From positions 744,001 through 808,000 of the forward strand of contig NZ_CP114205.1 of the NCBI RefSeq assembly GCF_027497495.1: a stretch of 64,000 bases of DNA. Reading direction: 5' to 3'. The translations under genes and the position numbers were made by a program. This document shows, piece after piece, positions 53,981 through 63,062 of the stretch (the first letter of the stretch is position 1; each line of letters opens with the position of its first letter). This stretch comes from Streptomyces tubercidicus (lineage in GTDB: Bacteria > Actinomycetota > Actinomycetes > Streptomycetales > Streptomycetaceae). The notes under the pieces were generated by a model. That model did not search any database and was not told the DNA's origin. It saw nothing but the letters and a program-made list of their open reading frames with translations.

Positions 53981-55213
53981 GTGCACCGCAGCATCACCAG
54001 GACCTACCTCAAGCACTACGCGAACGTCCACAACGGAGCCGACGAGCTGATGCCGCTGACCGGCGCGCAGCGAAGGTTCCACCACGCCAGGTCCACCGAC
54101 CCACACGACCGGGCCCAGATCCTGCCGGTCTTCCTGGAATTCCCGCCTGGCCTGCTGTCGACCCAGCGCCTGGAACAGGCAGCGCGATCCGTCCTGCTGC
54201 GGCATCCGGCGTTGCGCGGGGCGGCGGACACCGCCGGCGGGGTGCCGGTACTGCGGATAGACCCACTTCCCGAAGGCCCGATCGTGCGGGAGATCACGGC
54301 CCCGGACACCGACCGCGCCCTGTGGGCCGCCCTGGATCACTGGCCCGCCGGGCCGGGTTCGTTCCGGGTGCTCCTGGCCAGGGACGAGCGGCGGGACCTG
54401 CTGGCCATCGGCTTCGACCACCTGGTCTGCGACGGCGAGTCCACCGGCCTGGTGCTGGACGAGCTGATGTCCGGCTACCACAGCGCGGGGCCCGAGCAGG
54501 ACTCAGCGGAAGCCGCACTGCGCCGTTACCGTGAAGCGGTGGAACAGCAGTTGGCAAGGGAACACGAGGCCAGCGGACCGCAGGCGCTGGAGCACTGGAC
54601 ATCGCGGGTACGCGACGCGGGGCCCGGCCTGTGGGGCACGGAACCGCACGAACCCGGCCCCAGCGCCTCGGCCCGGCAACGCGTCGCGCTGCCGGGAACG
54701 GCCCCGCACCGGCCGTTCCCGGTGCTGCTGGAGGCCTGCCACACGGCGCTTGCCCGGATCCCGGGAACCGCACCGGTCGCCTATACCTGGGGAGGCCAGG
54801 ACGGGGCGGGCGTGGTCGGCTGCTTCATCAACACGGTACTGGCCAACCCGCAGCATGACGGCGTCCGCGAGAGCTGGTGGGAGGACCTGGAATTCGTGGA
54901 CACCCCGTTCGACGAAGTCGTCCGGGCCGCCAGGGCGTGCCAAGCACCGTGGACCGGCCACCTCGATCTCGTACTGACCCTCATCGACCGCACGCGCCGC
55001 CCGGCACCGGTACTGGACGGCGTGCCCGGCCGGTTCACGTATCCGCCGGGAAACAGGACCCAAGAGCCGGTGATCGTCACGGCCGTCCACGACCAGGGGG
55101 AGCTGTCGCTGCGCATCGACCACGATTCCGCGATCGTGCCCGGTGCCGCCGCGACCACGATCGCCGACGTACTGGCTGAGTCCTTTGCGGACACCGGCCA
55201 ATTCGCGCGCTGA
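53981..55213 (+). CDS. Free-standing condensation (C) enzyme
   Basis: A 410-aa single condensation domain. After a short N-terminal tail comes LMPLTGAQRRFHHARSTD (C1-like). The active-site motif is FDHLVCDGES: the first His of HHxxxDG is Asp, while the second, catalytic His and the DG remain. Later motifs are weak but GGQDGAGVVGCFINTVL corresponds to the C5 region. It joins two carrier-bound acyl or aminoacyl groups, or a carrier-bound donor with a free acceptor. The GTG follows TGGAGG. The 222-nt gap before it suggests a separate start within the operon. Confidence 0.85.
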   Translation: MHRSITRTYLKHYANVHNGADELMPLTGAQRRFHHARSTDPHDRAQILPVFLEFPPGLLSTQRLEQAARSVLLRHPALRGAADTAGGVPVLRIDPLPEGPIVREITAPDTDRALWAALDHWPAGPGSFRVLLARDERRDLLAIGFDHLVCDGESTGLVLDELMSGYHSAGPEQDSAEAALRRYREAVEQQLAREHEASGPQALEHWTSRVRDAGPGLWGTEPHEPGPSASARQRVALPGTAPHRPFPVLLEACHTALARIPGTAPVAYTWGGQDGAGVVGCFINTVLANPQHDGVRESWWEDLEFVDTPFDEVVRAARACQAPWTGHLDLVLTLIDRTRRPAPVLDGVPGRFTYPPGNRTQEPVIVTAVHDQGELSLRIDHDSAIVPGAAATTIADVLAESFADTGQFAR

Positions 55214-55486
55214 ACCCGCGGACCGGCCCCTGCTGATCTGCCTTGCGGGCGGGCAGGGGCCGGGGTGCCGACTCCCTTGGAACTCAGCGCAGCCGCTCGG
55301 CGGTCAGCCACCACACCGAGGCCCGGACCCACCCGGCCTCCAGGACGTACCAACCGGCCATTCACAAGGACCACGCCGACCGGCCAGGTCCGCAACGCCC
55401 GAGGACGCGGCGCCGGGGGCTCACTCGTCCCAGGGCCATCATCAGCGCCGGTCAGCACCGGACGCCGCGGGTGCCGGCGGCACCGC

Positions 55487-57247
55487 CTAGGCCGAGGCGG
55501 CGATCTCCGTGACCGCCTTGGTGAACTCACCCAGCGTCGTCTTCTCGAACATGATCCGCACCGGCACGCGGTGGCCCAGCTCCTTACGGATCCGGCTGGC
55601 CGCTTGCACCGCGAGCACCGAATGCCCGCCGCGCTCGAAGAAGTCGTCGTCCTCCCGCAGTTCGATGCCGCCGAGAAGCTGGGACCACACCCGTACCACC
55701 ACTTCCCGCACCGGGTCGACGGGGAGCGCCGGGTCCGCGGGGAGCGCCGGGTCCGCAGCGAGCGTGGCGGGCAAGGCGCGCAGGGCCGCGTGATCCACCT
55801 TGCCCCGGTCCGTCATGGGCAACCGGGGCACGAACGTGATCACGTTGGGCACCATGTGGCCCGGCAGTCTGTCCCGCAGGTAGTCGTGGATCCCATCGGC
55901 CGGCTGCCGGCCCGCCACGGTCACCACGTATCCGGCCAGTGCCTGCTCCTGGGCCAGGACCACGCAGTCCTCGACGTCCGGATGCGCACGCAGAGCGGAC
56001 TGCACCTCTCCGATCTCCACCCGGTGGCCGTTGATCTGAACCTGCTCGTCATCCCGGCCCAGGAACTCCAGCACGCCCGCAGCGGTCCTCCGGACACGGT
56101 CACCGGAGCGGTACACCCGGCCCAGTTCCGGCTGGCTGACGAAGCGCTCCGCCGTCAGCGCGGCATCACCCAGGTAGCCGCGCGCCACACAGGCGCCGCC
56201 GATCAGCAACTCCCCGTCCGACGAGATATGCAGCGAGGCCCCGGTGACGCCCAGGCCCATCGGCACATCCGGCCCCAGGTCCGTACCGGCATCGAACTCG
56301 TGGTAGGTGACCGCCACGGCCGCTTCGGTCGGCCCGTACCGGTTGAACAGCCTTACTCCGGGCAGCAGTTCGCTGATCCGGCGCGCCACCGACACCGGCA
56401 GCCGGTCCCCACCGCTGATCAGGTACCGCAGGCCAGTGGCTTCGCGCAGTCGCGGCTCCTCTAGCAGCAACGGCAGTATCGCCGGGGGGAGCCGGACCGC
56501 GGTGATCTCCTGCTCGACCAGTGCGGTGGCGATGGCCAGCGGGTCCAGATGATCGCCCTCGGCGAGCGAGACCACCGTGGCACCCGCACGCAGCGGCCAC
56601 AAGAAGTCGGTCAGCGAGGCGTCGAACGTGTAAGGCGCGACCTGCAACACCCGGTCGCCCGGCCCCAGCGGCAGCCGTTCGGCGAGCCAGTCCAGATGTG
56701 GCGACAGGTTGCGGTGCTCGACGACTACGCCCTTGGGCGTGCCGGACGATCCGGAGGTGTAGATGACGTACGCGGGATCCTCCGGGGCGCAGACAGCAGC
56801 CGTACCGCCCTCCCCGGCCCCGGCCCTGTCCACGTCCACGTCCACGTCCACGCTGAGCGTGCGGACACCGTCGTGCCCGAACCGGGCCGCCGTCGCGTCG
56901 TGCACCAGCACCACGGCCGGTGAGCAGTCCGCCAGGATCCGTGCCAGCCGAGGAGCGGGTTCCGCCAGACTCAGCGGCACGAACGCCGCACCAGTCCGCA
57001 ACACACCCAGCATGGCGATCGCCATGTCGGCCCCGCGCTCCAGGAACAGCGCGACCCGCTCACCGGGACCGGCTCCCGCCTCGGCCAGACGTCTCGCCAG
57101 CCGTTCCGATCGCTCTACCAACTCCCGGTAGGCCAAGAGCCGTCCGTCACTGTCGAGCCAGGCCGTGGTCGCCCGCGTCCCATCGAGAATTTGGGTGTGC
57201 AACAAGCCGTATTCCGACATCCTCGCCCCCACGGATGGATCACTCAC
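55487..57247 (-). CDS. NRPS: A-PCP, unusual pocket
   Basis: A 586-aa adenylation-carrier protein. The A-domain runs from about 15 to 490, with YTSGSSGTPKG, YTFDASLTDF, LISGGDRLP, FNRYGPTEAAVAV and NGHRVEIGE. By GrsA alignment the pocket reads D-A-T-R-I-G-R-V-A-K. This is not a code I know; two arginines (278 and 322) suggest a substrate with an acidic side chain. Asp235 indicates an alpha-amino acid. The PCP has FFERGGHSVLAVQ. GTG at 57247 or ATG at 57220 may start it. The gap 55214-55486 downstream holds no supported gene. It is divergent from the PCP-C gene. Confidence 0.9.
   Translation of the reverse strand: MSDPSVGARMSEYGLLHTQILDGTRATTAWLDSDGRLLAYRELVERSERLARRLAEAGAGPGERVALFLERGADMAIAMLGVLRTGAAFVPLSLAEPAPRLARILADCSPAVVLVHDATAARFGHDGVRTLSVDVDVDVDRAGAGEGGTAAVCAPEDPAYVIYTSGSSGTPKGVVVEHRNLSPHLDWLAERLPLGPGDRVLQVAPYTFDASLTDFLWPLRAGATVVSLAEGDHLDPLAIATALVEQEITAVRLPPAILPLLLEEPRLREATGLRYLISGGDRLPVSVARRISELLPGVRLFNRYGPTEAAVAVTYHEFDAGTDLGPDVPMGLGVTGASLHISSDGELLIGGACVARGYLGDAALTAERFVSQPELGRVYRSGDRVRRTAAGVLEFLGRDDEQVQINGHRVEIGEVQSALRAHPDVEDCVVLAQEQALAGYVVTVAGRQPADGIHDYLRDRLPGHMVPNVITFVPRLPMTDRGKVDHAALRALPATLAADPALPADPALPVDPVREVVVRVWSQLLGGIELREDDDFFERGGHSVLAVQAASRIRKELGHRVPVRIMFEKTTLGEFTKAVTEIAASA
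55721..55756 (-). repeat. In-frame 18-bp tandem duplication
   Basis: GGGGAGCGCCGGGTCCGC occurs twice in direct succession inside the A-PCP gene. It encodes repeated PADPAL units in the linker between the A-domain and the PCP; the length of this linker can vary without frameshift. Confidence 0.8.
56828..56851 (-). repeat. In-frame hexanucleotide microsatellite
   Basis: GTCCAC is repeated four times, encoding VDVDVDVD in a surface loop of the A-domain before the YTSGSS core. Slippage here would change the loop by whole residue pairs. Confidence 0.8.
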
Positions 57248-57526
57248 CGAGCCTCGATCGGATCACAGTCCACAGGGCTCGGTCAAACTGTCGAATCGTC
57301 AAAGTGCTTCCACACAGCGGGAGATGGACATCCGCTCCGTGCACACAACGATCTTCCGCCCGCGCCCTGGGCTGTAACATGACCGAGGATAGGGAAAGCC
57401 TCTGATGACCGCAGGGACGCAGCGGCGCCGAGAACTTCCGGCGGGCTGTGTGCACTTGCAGATCGGCCTGCGAACAGAACATCTGCGCAGGTCTCTCACG
57501 CCGCGCAATGAGGAGACGCCACGCTC
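57248..57526. other. Divergent spacer between A-PCP and PCP-C genes
   Basis: 279 nt without a supported gene. It must hold the promoters of both divergent NRPS genes, but I see no clear consensus pair. GAGGAGA near 57508 is the ribosome site of the PCP-C gene. Confidence 0.4.
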
Positions 57527-59125
57527 ATGGACCCCGTGTCGAGTACTGCCCCGCCCGCCGGCCCGGAGGCGTCGAGCGCCGCGCAGACCGAGCAGCTGCG
57601 CCAGATGGCCGCCGTGTGGGAACGGGTACTCAAGACGGACGGCATCAGGCCGGACGACTCGTTCTTCACCCTGGGCGGGCATTCCGTGATGGCCTCTGCC
57701 TTGGTACGTGCCGCAGGGGAGCGATTCGGGGTACGGATCCCGATCCGGGCGCTGTTCGAGCACTCCCGGTTGGACGACTTCACCGAGCATGTGCTGGGCC
57801 TGGCGGCGTCCACGGCGCCGCTGCCCGAATCCGTCTCCACGGATGTCCCTCTGGCGATGACGTCTTTCCAACGACGTATCTGGCTGGCCGAGTTGATCGA
57901 TTCCGACGTGCGCAATCATGTGCCGCTCGCCTGGCAGGTAGCGGGCCGACTGGACCCCGACCGGCTGCGTGCGGCGCTGGGCCGACTGGTGGCCGAACAC
58001 GAGATACTGCGCACCCGCTTCGTCGAGGACGACGATGCGCTGTCCGTGCGGCTCGGGCAACCGTGGCTGCCGCCGCTGGAACTGCTCGACCTGCGCGACA
58101 CCCCCAACGGCATGACGGACTGGCTGGACGCCGCCGTGCGCCGGCCGTTCGACCTCGAATCCGGACAACTGCTGCGGGCCGCCCTCGGCGACCTCGGCGA
58201 CGGTCGGCAGGTGCTGCTGCTGTGCCTGCACCATGTGGTCATCGACGGGGAGTCAATCCCCGTCCTGCTCGCGGAACTCGACCGCTACTACACGACCCCG
58301 GACGGGCCGCAACCGGTCGTCCAGTACCGGGAGTTCGCCGCCTTCCAGGAAGAGCAGCGCGATACCGACTCCTGGAACACCGATCTGCAGTACTGGGCGT
58401 CCACCCTGCAGGGAGCGGATCCGGACACACCGCTGCCCGCACCGGGGCAACCGGAGCCGAACGGGGCGTTCCGGATCCCGCTGCCCGACGGACTACTGGA
58501 CTCACTGCACACGGTCCAGTCCGAGCACGGCGTCAGCTGGTTCATGGTGGCCGCCACCGCCCTGGCGGTGACCCTGCACCGGTGGACCGGCCTGGACGAT
58601 GTCACCTTCGGATCCCCGACGGTGAACCGGAGCCGGCCCGAATTCGCCGAACTGCTCGGCCCGTGTCTGAACACCGCGGTGCTGCGCTCCACGGTGACCG
58701 CGGACAGCACACTGCTGGACGCCCTGCTGCAGATGCGCAGCCAGGCGCTGGGCGCGCTGGAGCACCAGAGCGTCCAGTTCGACGACGTGGTCACCCGGTT
58801 GAAACCGGCCCGGCGGTTCGGACGCACTCCCTACACGAACGTCACCTTGAACATGAACCTGCTGGACGACCACGCCGCCGTGCTGGACGGCACGCAGCTG
58901 ACTCCAGTGCTGGACGACTCACTGCGCAGCAACTACGCCAAGTTCGGCCTGACAGTGACCATGGTGCAACGAGACGGCCAACTGATCGCACTGGTGGCGT
59001 ATCGCGGAGACCAGCTCAGCGCCGAACACGCCCGGGAACTGGCCGACGAACTCGCCGACCTGCTGACCCGCTTCCCGAAGGCACTGAACGAACCGGCCCT
59101 GGGCCACACTCGGCCGACGCCGTGA
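57527..59125 (+). CDS. NRPS: PCP-C didomain
   Basis: A 532-aa protein. The carrier domain (about 20-95) has FFTLGGHSVMASAL. The condensation domain (about 108-525) has the intact motif LCLHHVVIDGES, with MTSFQRRIWLAELIDSD as C1 and FGSPTVNRSRPEFAELLGPC as C4/C5-like region. With no A-domain it must be loaded by a separate adenylation enzyme, most simply the divergent A-PCP or the Thr NRPS, or receive an acyl chain. The C-domain then condenses it with the next carrier. The stop is 10 nt from the convergent aldo-keto reductase stop. Confidence 0.9.
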   Translation: MDPVSSTAPPAGPEASSAAQTEQLRQMAAVWERVLKTDGIRPDDSFFTLGGHSVMASALVRAAGERFGVRIPIRALFEHSRLDDFTEHVLGLAASTAPLPESVSTDVPLAMTSFQRRIWLAELIDSDVRNHVPLAWQVAGRLDPDRLRAALGRLVAEHEILRTRFVEDDDALSVRLGQPWLPPLELLDLRDTPNGMTDWLDAAVRRPFDLESGQLLRAALGDLGDGRQVLLLCLHHVVIDGESIPVLLAELDRYYTTPDGPQPVVQYREFAAFQEEQRDTDSWNTDLQYWASTLQGADPDTPLPAPGQPEPNGAFRIPLPDGLLDSLHTVQSEHGVSWFMVAATALAVTLHRWTGLDDVTFGSPTVNRSRPEFAELLGPCLNTAVLRSTVTADSTLLDALLQMRSQALGALEHQSVQFDDVVTRLKPARRFGRTPYTNVTLNMNLLDDHAAVLDGTQLTPVLDDSLRSNYAKFGLTVTMVQRDGQLIALVAYRGDQLSAEHARELADELADLLTRFPKALNEPALGHTRPTP

Positions 59126-59135
59126 CGCGAGCGCC

Positions 59136-60131
59136 TCAGTGCTGGCCCGGCAACGAGGTGATCGGATGCCCGACCACGTTGTGCGGCTGGTACAGCTCTT
59201 CGAGGTAGTTGATCTCTTCCTCGTCGAGCACCACGTCCAACGCGTCGATGGCATCCTGGAGATGACTCATCTTGCTGGCGCCGACAATGGGGGAGGTCAC
59301 CGTCGGCTTGGACAGCATCCATGCCAGCGCCAGCTGCGCCATCGGCAGCCCACGCTTGTTGGCCAGTTGTCCCAGCCGTTCGACGATCTCGCGATCGCTG
59401 TCGCAGTAGAGCATCTTGCCGAACTCGTCGGTCTCGCTGCGGGCACTGACGCTGTCCCATTCCCGCGCGAGCCGCCCCCTGGCCAGGGGGCTCCACGGGA
59501 TGACACCGATGCCCTGGTCTGCGCAAAGCGGCAGCATCTCCCGCTCTTCCTCGCGGTAGATCAGGTTGTAGTGGTTCTGCATGGTGCTGAAACAGGTCCA
59601 GCCGTTCGCCTTGGCGACGTACTGGGCTTTGGCGAACTCCCAGGCCCACATCGACGACGCGCCGATGTGCAGTGCCTTGCCCGCCTTCACCACATCGTGC
59701 AGCGCCTCCATGGTGACCTCGATCGGTGTCGCCGGGTCCCACCGGTGGATCTGGTAGAGGTCGACATAGTCGGTGCCGAGCCTGCGCAGGCTCTTGTCGA
59801 TTTCGGCCATGATCGCCTTGCGGGACAAGCCAACGCCGTTGGGTCCAGGACGCGTTCGGCCGTGAACCTTCGTCGCCAGCACGACCTCATCGCGGTGACC
59901 GTATTCCTGCAGGATCTGCCCGACGATCTTCTCGCTGGACCCGGCGGAGTACACGTTGGCGGTGTCCACGAAGTTCACCCCGGACTCCAGGGCGTGCAGC
60001 ATCATCGGCCGTGCCTGGTCCAGGTCCAGAGTCCAACCGTGGACACCCTTGCCGGGCACACCGAAGCTCAGGGCACCCAGACATATGCGCGACACATCCA
60101 TGCCGGTCGAGCCCAGCTTGACGTACTTCAA
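59136..60131 (-). CDS. Aldo/keto reductase
   Basis: A 331-aa aldo-keto reductase (TIM barrel, NADPH). The tetrad is visible: Asp in DTANVYSAGSSEKIV (with Tyr), Lys in VLATKVHGRT, and His in YQIHRWDP. The cofactor segment SPIVGASKMSHLQDAIDAL is near the end. The likely start is TTG at 60131 (LKYVKLGSTGMDVSR), which has AAGGGG 6 nt upstream and begins exactly at the first strand. An ATG at 60185 would add 18 unrelated residues. It could reduce an aldehyde or ketone formed by the PKS/NRPS. Confidence 0.88.
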   Translation of the reverse strand: MKYVKLGSTGMDVSRICLGALSFGVPGKGVHGWTLDLDQARPMMLHALESGVNFVDTANVYSAGSSEKIVGQILQEYGHRDEVVLATKVHGRTRPGPNGVGLSRKAIMAEIDKSLRRLGTDYVDLYQIHRWDPATPIEVTMEALHDVVKAGKALHIGASSMWAWEFAKAQYVAKANGWTCFSTMQNHYNLIYREEEREMLPLCADQGIGVIPWSPLARGRLAREWDSVSARSETDEFGKMLYCDSDREIVERLGQLANKRGLPMAQLALAWMLSKPTVTSPIVGASKMSHLQDAIDALDVVLDEEEINYLEELYQPHNVVGHPITSLPGQH

Positions 60132-60710
60132 GATGTTCCCCTTGATCGATTCAGCATTGGAATGACGAAAACTCCGAGGGGTCAATGCGTGAACACGGCA
60201 TCGTGCACATCACGCGTCCCTGTAGGCGGCGTTCGCGGCCGACCCGACTTCAGCGTACCCCCGTCGGAGATGTGGCTGGTGGCCGACGTGACTGAACTGG
60301 CCTTTTCTGAAAGGCAGTTACACCTGACGACCTGATGCCGGACCCGCCCTGCCTGAACGCGTCCCACGCACGCAGGGCATACCCACTCCGACTCTGCGGC
60401 ACCATCGACCGCCTGTCCCGACACGGCTGCGAGTTCTTTTCAGGTCAGCCCAGCCCAACACCCGCTGGTGAAAGCCGTGTTGGGCCGTCATGGTAGGTTG
60501 CTGCGTGTCCCGATGACGGGTGGGTCGGTGGAAGTTTCCAGGCCCGGTGGGCGGATAGCGGCACGGTCATTGAGCTGGTGGAGTCCGGCGGACCGGCTGG
60601 GGTCGTGTTCTGGGAAAGTCGATCGGGCTCGGTGGGCGTGGGGTCGGAGGACACATGCTGTGAGCATGTTTCCGGTCCAGGCACGTTCCCGGGCCTGAGG
60701 GAGCGATTCT
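60132..60710. other. Divergent spacer with hairpin
   Basis: About 580 nt without a supported gene. GCCCAACAC (60453-60461) pairs with GTGTTGGGC (60477-60485) across a 15-nt loop. The exporter's ribosome site GAGGGAG is near 60698. No clear promoter consensus stands out. Confidence 0.4.
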
Positions 60711-61907
60711 GTGTTGACCAAATCAGAGCCTGAGGTCGTCGAGCGCACTGCCAAGCGGTCCGTGCAGTATGCGCTGTTGATCTCACTGGCCGCTGGAATC
60801 GGTTATTTGCCGTTCGCTCTGACGATTCCGGTCCTGCCCGGATACGTGACGGGTCGGTTGCATGGCGGTCCGGCGGAGGTCGGCGCGGTCGTCAGCAGTT
60901 ACGCGTTGACCTCGCTGCTGTCGCGGCCGGTATCGGGTGCGTTGATGAACCGTCTCGGTGCCCGGACTCTGACCATCGGCGGAGCGGTGCTGACCGCGTT
61001 GGTCACGGTGTGCTATCCGCTGGCCGGGTCGATTTCCGAGCTGGTGGGCCTGCGTCTGCTGGTGGGCGTCGGTATGGGTGTGATGCTGGCCGCGACCGGG
61101 GTCTGGCCGGTGCAGTTGGTTGCCAAGGATCGGCAGACTTGGGCGTTGGGGCTGGGCGGTACTGTCAACTATCTGGCTCTGGGGCTGGGTGCTCCGCTGG
61201 GTACGTTGATCAGTCGCTTGGTGGGCCCGGCGGCCACGTTCGTGGTCGCCGGGCTGATCACGCTTCTTGTCATCCCGATCGTCATGTACGTGCCCGAGGT
61301 GCGATCCCCCCCGAAGGCGGAGCAGCCCGACGTCGAGCGGGGCCGGGCGCTGCTGGGCACCGCGCTGCCCAGCCTCGCGCTGGTCTTCACCGCGCTCGGC
61401 TACGCGGCTGTCGCCAGCTTCGCGGTCGCCAAGTTCAACGCCCTGGGGGTCGCGGGGGGAGCGGCCGTGGTCACCGCGTACTCCCTGACCGTGGTGGTGT
61501 TGCGCATAGCGGGTACCTGGATTCGTTGGGAGGCCACAAGGCCGGTGGCGCTCGTGGGCCTGTTCCTGGTCGAGGCTGTGGGGGTGGCGCTCATCGGGGT
61601 GTCGCACGGCCTGGTCGTGGGTGTGATCGGCGGTGTGCTCACCGGTGTGGGCATGTGGCAGATCTATCCGGTGCTGGGAGTGTTCGTGGTGCGCTCGGTC
61701 AGCGAACGCCAACGGGCCACGGCGCTGTCGACCTTCGGGGCCTGCTTCACGGTGGGTGTCGCCGTCGGCAGTGGTTCCCTCGGTCTGGTTGCCCAGGCCG
61801 CCGGGTATCAGGCGATGTTCCTTGTCTGCGCGGCCTGTGTCGTTCTGGGACTGCTGGTGGCCATGGCCGCGTCCCGCGTGCCCGGATCGGCCGACAACGG
61901 CCGATAG
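60711..61907 (+). CDS. MFS exporter (12-helix)
   Basis: A 398-aa major facilitator protein with 12 predicted helices. It starts in the cytoplasm (MLTKSEPEVVERTAKRS), with LALTIPVLPGYVTGRL-like helix 1 end and SYALTSLLSRPVSGALMNRL (motif A region). Helix 5 has LGLGAPLGTLISRLVG. GTG start with GAGGGAG upstream. DHA1-like proteins of this size export drugs or sugars. Located at the end of the NRPS block, it is a good candidate for export of the cluster product and self-protection. The 162-nt gap behind it holds no supported gene. Confidence 0.88.
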   Translation: MLTKSEPEVVERTAKRSVQYALLISLAAGIGYLPFALTIPVLPGYVTGRLHGGPAEVGAVVSSYALTSLLSRPVSGALMNRLGARTLTIGGAVLTALVTVCYPLAGSISELVGLRLLVGVGMGVMLAATGVWPVQLVAKDRQTWALGLGGTVNYLALGLGAPLGTLISRLVGPAATFVVAGLITLLVIPIVMYVPEVRSPPKAEQPDVERGRALLGTALPSLALVFTALGYAAVASFAVAKFNALGVAGGAAVVTAYSLTVVVLRIAGTWIRWEATRPVALVGLFLVEAVGVALIGVSHGLVVGVIGGVLTGVGMWQIYPVLGVFVVRSVSERQRATALSTFGACFTVGVAVGSGSLGLVAQAAGYQAMFLVCAACVVLGLLVAMAASRVPGSADNGR

Positions 61908-62069
61908 CGGGGTGCACTCGCGCGCGGTGGGCGATAGTCGTGCTGGTCGCTGGCGGGTGACTTTGGCGCCACTTACCCTTTCGGCTCCTCCTACGGCGGA
62001 ACCGTGCTGCCCGGCTCGGACATCGATCTCCACGGCCCCCTGGCCCCCGTGTGAATTCCCTGCGCGCCC

Positions 62070-63062
62070 TTACTTCTTGTGCCCGATGACCAGGTGCTTC
62101 TCGCCGCTGCTGCGGCGCACCTCGCAGTCGACGAACCCGGCGCGTTCGAGGAGCGCGATGAACTCCGCGGCCGTGCGGTGCCGACCTGCCATCTCGATGT
62201 GCATCACCAGGTTCATCGCGGCGGTGGCGAGCGGACCGGTGTGGTCGTCATCGAAGAGGCGGTCCATGATGAGGACCCGGCCCGTCTCATCGCAGGCACG
62301 GTACGCCTTCTCCAGGAGCCGGACGCAGGTGTTGTCGTCCCAGTCGGAGAGGATGTAGCCGAACGCGAGGCAGTCGCCGTGCGGGAGTTCGTCCGCGAAG
62401 AAGTCGCCCCCGGCGAAGCCCAGGCGATCGGCGACCGGTCGCGCCTCGGCGTCCTCGCCGACCAAGGGCCCGACCGCCGGCATGTCGAAGACCGTGGCGC
62501 GCAGGCCCGGTTCGGTGAGCAGCGCTGCCACCGCGAAAGGCCCCGTGGCGCCGCCGACGTCTACGAGGTGTGTCGTCCCCGCGAGGCCCGCGAGGGTGGC
62601 GAGCTCCTGCGACATGCCGAAGCTGAGGTCCCACATCGCGCGCATGAAGGCCCGCAGCGCCTCGCTGTCCCGGTACACGTCGTCGAACGGCGACGCCTCC
62701 GTGGTCTGCTTGCCCTCGGCGAGGTAGGTGTCGAGGCGGCCGAGCCGGCCCGTGGTCTCCAGGGTCAGATGCTCGATGAAGCCGCCCAGGTAGCGGCTGT
62801 TGCGGCGGTCGAGGAACGGCGCGGCCTCGGCCGTCAGGGAGAACTCCCCCGCCCCGGAGCGTTCGACGACTCCGAGGGACGTCAGGACGAGGAACATGCG
62901 CTCCAGGGTGTCCGGGTCGGTGGCGAGGCGCTCGGCGAGGCCCGCCGCGGTGTCCGGGCCGTCCTCGATGAGGGACGCGAACACGCCATGCTTGAGGGCT
63001 GTGTGCAGCACCGGGGTGGAGATGAGTCCGTAGACGGAGTTCTCAAGTGCGCGGGGCATCAT
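62070..63062 (-). CDS. O-methyltransferase-type SAM enzyme
   Basis: A 330-aa protein of the plant-COMT-like/bacterial small-molecule O-methyltransferase family. The N-terminal winged-helix dimerisation domain (1-105) has HTALKHGVFASLIEDGPDTA and LTSLGVVERSGAGEFSLT. The SAM motif is THLVDVGGATGPFAVAALL. At the catalytic site it reads FGYILSDWDDNTC, where His-Asp-Trp is normal: the general-base His is Ser. It may therefore methylate by proximity alone or catalyse another SAM-dependent reaction, as RdmB does (inference). Its start overlaps the hydrolase stop (ATGA). Confidence 0.88.
   Translation of the reverse strand: MMPRALENSVYGLISTPVLHTALKHGVFASLIEDGPDTAAGLAERLATDPDTLERMFLVLTSLGVVERSGAGEFSLTAEAAPFLDRRNSRYLGGFIEHLTLETTGRLGRLDTYLAEGKQTTEASPFDDVYRDSEALRAFMRAMWDLSFGMSQELATLAGLAGTTHLVDVGGATGPFAVAALLTEPGLRATVFDMPAVGPLVGEDAEARPVADRLGFAGGDFFADELPHGDCLAFGYILSDWDDNTCVRLLEKAYRACDETGRVLIMDRLFDDDHTGPLATAAMNLVMHIEMAGRHRTAAEFIALLERAGFVDCEVRRSSGEKHLVIGHKK

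Noticed and set aside
45360..59125. Assignment to antimycin, detoxin/rimosamide or pyrrolamide-type clusters
   Set aside because: A threonine NRPS or dissociated NRPS parts occur in those systems, but their other signature genes (formamidosalicylate set, typical detoxin modules, pyrrole enzymes) are absent.
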